Source: Candidatus Corynebacterium avicola
GTDB lineage: Bacteria; Actinomycetota; Actinomycetes; Mycobacteriales; Mycobacteriaceae
DNA length: 33,385 nt
Reading direction: 5' to 3'
Assembly: GCA_019114135.1 (NCBI GenBank)
Contig: DXGC01000106.1
Location: forward strand, 1-33,385
Notes under the pieces: generated by a model
What the model was told of the DNA's origin: nothing
The model's input: only the letters and a program-made list of their open reading frames with translations
Databases searched by the model: none
Part shown: one piece after another, positions 31,432-33,385 of the stretch
How the letters are laid out: each line of letters opens with the position of its first letter
Position numbering within the stretch: the first letter of the stretch is position 1
Position numbers and translations under genes: made by a program

Positions 31432-32391
31432 CTACTCGGCGCTCTGCCCCGAGTCGCCCACCGCTGCGACGATCCGGTCGACCACGTCCGGTGCGGCGGC
31501 GTCGAACCATTCGATCCGGGGGTCGCGCCGGAACCAGGCACGCTGACGACGGGCGTACCGGCGGGTGCCGATCACCGTCTGCTCCACCGCCTCCTCCAGG
31601 CTCAGCTCGCCGGCCAGGTGGTCGAGTACCTGGGCGTAGCCGATGGCCTGTCCGGCGGTGGAGTCCCGACGCAGACCCCGGGCGGCCAGGGTGGTGACCT
31701 CGTCGACCAGACCGTCGTCGAACATCTTGTGCACCCGGGCCTCCAAGCGGGGGTTCAGCCACTCCGGGTCCGCGGCGAGCCCGATGATCCTGGTGTCCCA
31801 GCGGGTCGGACGGTCCTTCGGCGGCTGCGAGGCGGCGAAGGGGCGGCCGGTGAGCTCGATGACCTCCAGGGCCCGGACCGTCCGGCGCGGGTCCCGGGTC
31901 TCGATGACCTTGGCGGCCTCCGGGTCGATCTCGCCCAGCCGCTGGTGCAACGCCTCGACACCGATCCGCTGCAACTCCGCCTCCCACCGGGCGCGGACGG
32001 CCGGGTCGGTCGGCGGCAGCTCCCATTCGTCGAGCAACGCCTGGACGTACATCATCGACCCTCCGACGATCACCGGGGTGCGTCCGCGGGACCGGATGTC
32101 CTCGACGTCGGCGACCGCCGCGTCCCGGTAGGCCGCCACCGACGCAGCCTCGGTGACGTCCAGGACGTCGAACTGGTGGTGGACGATTCCCCGCCGCTCG
32201 TCGACCGGCAGCTTCGCCGTCCCGATGTCCATGCCGGTGTAGAGCTGCATCGAGTCGATGTTCACCACCTCTCCGTCGTAGGCCTCGGCGAGTGCCAGGG
32301 AGACCTCCGACTTACCCGACCCGGTCGGTCCGACCACCGCGACCGGACGGGGTGGCACCGGGTCTGCGGAGGAGCTGCGTGGGGTGGTCAT
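31432..32391 (-). CDS. miaA: tRNA dimethylallyltransferase MiaA
   Basis: Adds a dimethylallyl group to A37 of tRNAs that read codons starting with U. The 319-residue protein has the P-loop GPTGSGKSE (21-29), the conserved NIDSMQLYTGMDIGTAKLP, HHQFDVLDVTE, VIVGGSMMYVQALLDEW, RDPRRTVRALEV and GTRRYARRQRAWFRRDPRI, the last being the tRNA-binding end. An Arg/Pro/Ser N-terminus of about 14 residues precedes the P-loop. It is first in the miaA-dapF pair and diverges from the DUF349 gene with a 79-base gap. Identity is secure. Confidence 0.96.
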   Translation of the reverse strand: MTTPRSSSADPVPPRPVAVVGPTGSGKSEVSLALAEAYDGEVVNIDSMQLYTGMDIGTAKLPVDERRGIVHHQFDVLDVTEAASVAAYRDAAVADVEDIRSRGRTPVIVGGSMMYVQALLDEWELPPTDPAVRARWEAELQRIGVEALHQRLGEIDPEAAKVIETRDPRRTVRALEVIELTGRPFAASQPPKDRPTRWDTRIIGLAADPEWLNPRLEARVHKMFDDGLVDEVTTLAARGLRRDSTAGQAIGYAQVLDHLAGELSLEEAVEQTVIGTRRYARRQRAWFRRDPRIEWFDAAAPDVVDRIVAAVGDSGQSAE

Positions 32392-32425
32392 GACCGACCA
32401 TTCTACGGGGCACGGCGGTCGGCTC

Positions 32426-32434
32426 TGTCATACT
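32426..32434 (+). promoter_or_regulatory. Extended -10 promoter upstream of the DUF349 gene
   Basis: TGTCATACT is an extended -10 (hexamer CATACT, 32429-32434), the same hexamer as at ahpC. No clear -35 is visible. Transcription would start near 32441, 30 bases before the ATG at 32471, whose ribosome-binding site is GTGAGGA. Confidence 0.5.
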
Positions 32435-32470
32435 GTCAGGAAACCAGAAGACCTACGGTGAGGATCATCG

Positions 32471-33385
32471 ATGAACGCCCCGAAGCCGGGCCCCCGGCCT
32501 GGACAGAACGTGAGCAGCAAGCCGCGTCCGACCCCCGCGACCGTGTCCGGGAAGGCGTCCGGCGCCGCCGCTGCCGGCCCCGACCACGCCGATCCACAGG
32601 TGGCGGCGAAGTTCGGACGCATCGACGAGGACGGTACCGTCTGGCTCTCCGGCCCGCCGGAGCGTCAGATCGGGGTCTGGCAGGCAGGCACCCCCGAGGA
32701 GGGCCTGGCCCACTTCGGACGCCGCTACGCCGACGTCGCCACCGAGGTTGGCGTGCTGGACGCCCGCCTGGAGTCCCACCCGGAGGAGGTCGAGCGGATC
32801 AGCGCCGACGCCGCCCGGATCCGGGAGAGCCTGCCCGCCGCCGACATCCTCGGTGACGTCCCCGCCCTGGACACCCGCCTCGCCGGGATCCAGGAGCGTG
32901 CGCAGAAAGTGGTCTCCGATGCGGCCCGGCGTCGCGAGGAGCTGGCCGTCGAGGCCGAGCGCATCGCCGCCGAGGGCGAGAACTGGAAGGCCGACGGCGA
33001 CCGTATCCGCGCCATCGTCGACGAGTGGCGAACCCTCGGTGGCGGTGACAAGGCCACCAACGACGCCCTGTGGAAGCGGATCCGCACCGCCCGCGAGAGC
33101 TTCAACCAGCGCCGCGGCGCGCACTTCGCCGACCTGGACAAGCAGCGTGGCGCGGTGAAGCGTCGCAAGGAGGACCTCGTCGCCCGGGCGGAGGCTCTGC
33201 AGGACTCCACCGACTGGAACGAGACCGCACGCGCCTACCGCGACCTGATGAGCGAGTGGAAGGCGGCCGGTCGGGCACACCGTGCCGACGACGACCGGCT
33301 GTGGGCGCGGTTCCGTGCCGCCCAGGACCACTTCTTCGGGGCCAAGGACGCCGACAACCGCCGCAAGGACGCCGAGTTCGAGGAG
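32471..33385 (+). CDS. DUF349 domain protein (3' end outside window)
   Basis: 305 codons are visible and the frame runs to the last base. Residues 1-40 are Pro/Ser/Ala-rich and disordered-looking (PKPGPRPGQN, KPRPTPATVSGKASG). The segment KFGRIDEDGTVWL follows. From about residue 70 on the protein is almost wholly helical and charged, with at least two DUF349-like repeats marked by WKADGDRIRAIVDEWRTLG ... LWKRIRTARESFNQRRGAHF and TARAYRDLMSEWKAAGRAHR ... LWARFRAAQDHFFGAKD. DUF349 proteins are common beside miaA in actinobacteria; the function is unknown, and an RNA or ribosome role is only suspected. The ATG at 32471 has GTGAGGA seven bases upstream. Confidence 0.88.
   Translation, partial: MNAPKPGPRPGQNVSSKPRPTPATVSGKASGAAAAGPDHADPQVAAKFGRIDEDGTVWLSGPPERQIGVWQAGTPEEGLAHFGRRYADVATEVGVLDARLESHPEEVERISADAARIRESLPAADILGDVPALDTRLAGIQERAQKVVSDAARRREELAVEAERIAAEGENWKADGDRIRAIVDEWRTLGGGDKATNDALWKRIRTARESFNQRRGAHFADLDKQRGAVKRRKEDLVARAEALQDSTDWNETARAYRDLMSEWKAAGRAHRADDDRLWARFRAAQDHFFGAKDADNRRKDAEFEE

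Noticed and set aside
1..33385. Horizontally acquired island, phage or defence system
   Set aside because: Composition looks even, every block is known core gene order, and there are no integrases, transposases, toxin-antitoxin pairs, tRNAs or flanking repeats.

Overview
The window is a gene-dense, GC-rich stretch (roughly two thirds G+C by eye) of an actinobacterial chromosome, almost certainly a high-GC Corynebacterium. The main reasons are the order sigA ... sigB-dtxR-galE, a DtxR that keeps every known metal ligand of the diphtheria repressor at the same residue numbers, the lexA / SOS division suppressor / nrdR cluster, an oxyR-ahpC-ahpD block whose catalytic residues sit at mycobacterial positions, and several leaderless genes. 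I see no prophage, insertion sequence, CRISPR array, rRNA or tRNA; this is core chromosome, and the less expected signals are in control regions and protein tails.

Layout. Positions 1-6260: the end of sigA, a small membrane protein, an overlapping helicase/DUF3039 pair on the minus strand, then an overlapping plus-strand trio (DUF3099 membrane protein, methyltransferase, dtd). Positions 6261-9429: sigB behind a SigH/ECF-type promoter, then dtxR-galE. Positions 9386-14524: a DUF4192 gene, diverging from a PAC2-family gene followed by a Ski2-like helicase; two perfect DnaA boxes lie between the divergent genes. Positions 14559-16828: the peroxide defence locus, oxyR diverging from ahpC-ahpD across an AT-rich control region. 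Positions 16969-21126: the large RNA helicase hrpA, leaderless. Positions 21136-23207: nrdR and a divS-like gene on the minus strand, diverging from lexA across an SOS box. Positions 23317-26340: the general PTS proteins (ptsI, a SugR-like DeoR regulator, ptsH). Positions 26427-31420: a uracil/xanthine permease and hflX, two uncharacterised genes (one with a Cys/Gly-rich tail), then dapF; miaA follows and diverges at 32391 from a DUF349 gene cut by the window end.

How the parts work together. The window holds several global control nodes: housekeeping and alternative sigma factors, iron (DtxR), peroxide (OxyR), DNA damage (LexA with its division inhibitor), ribonucleotide reductase control (NrdR) and sugar uptake (SugR, EI, HPr). 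RNA and translation upkeep recurs (three helicases, DTD, HflX, MiaA). Three co-directional genes end in acidic tails encoded by short tandem repeats, and at least four genes look leaderless because a -10 hexamer lies six or seven bases before the start codon.

Limits: all family calls come from reading motifs and remembered families. No database search, structure prediction or folding-energy calculation was run, and promoter and operator calls are pattern matches.
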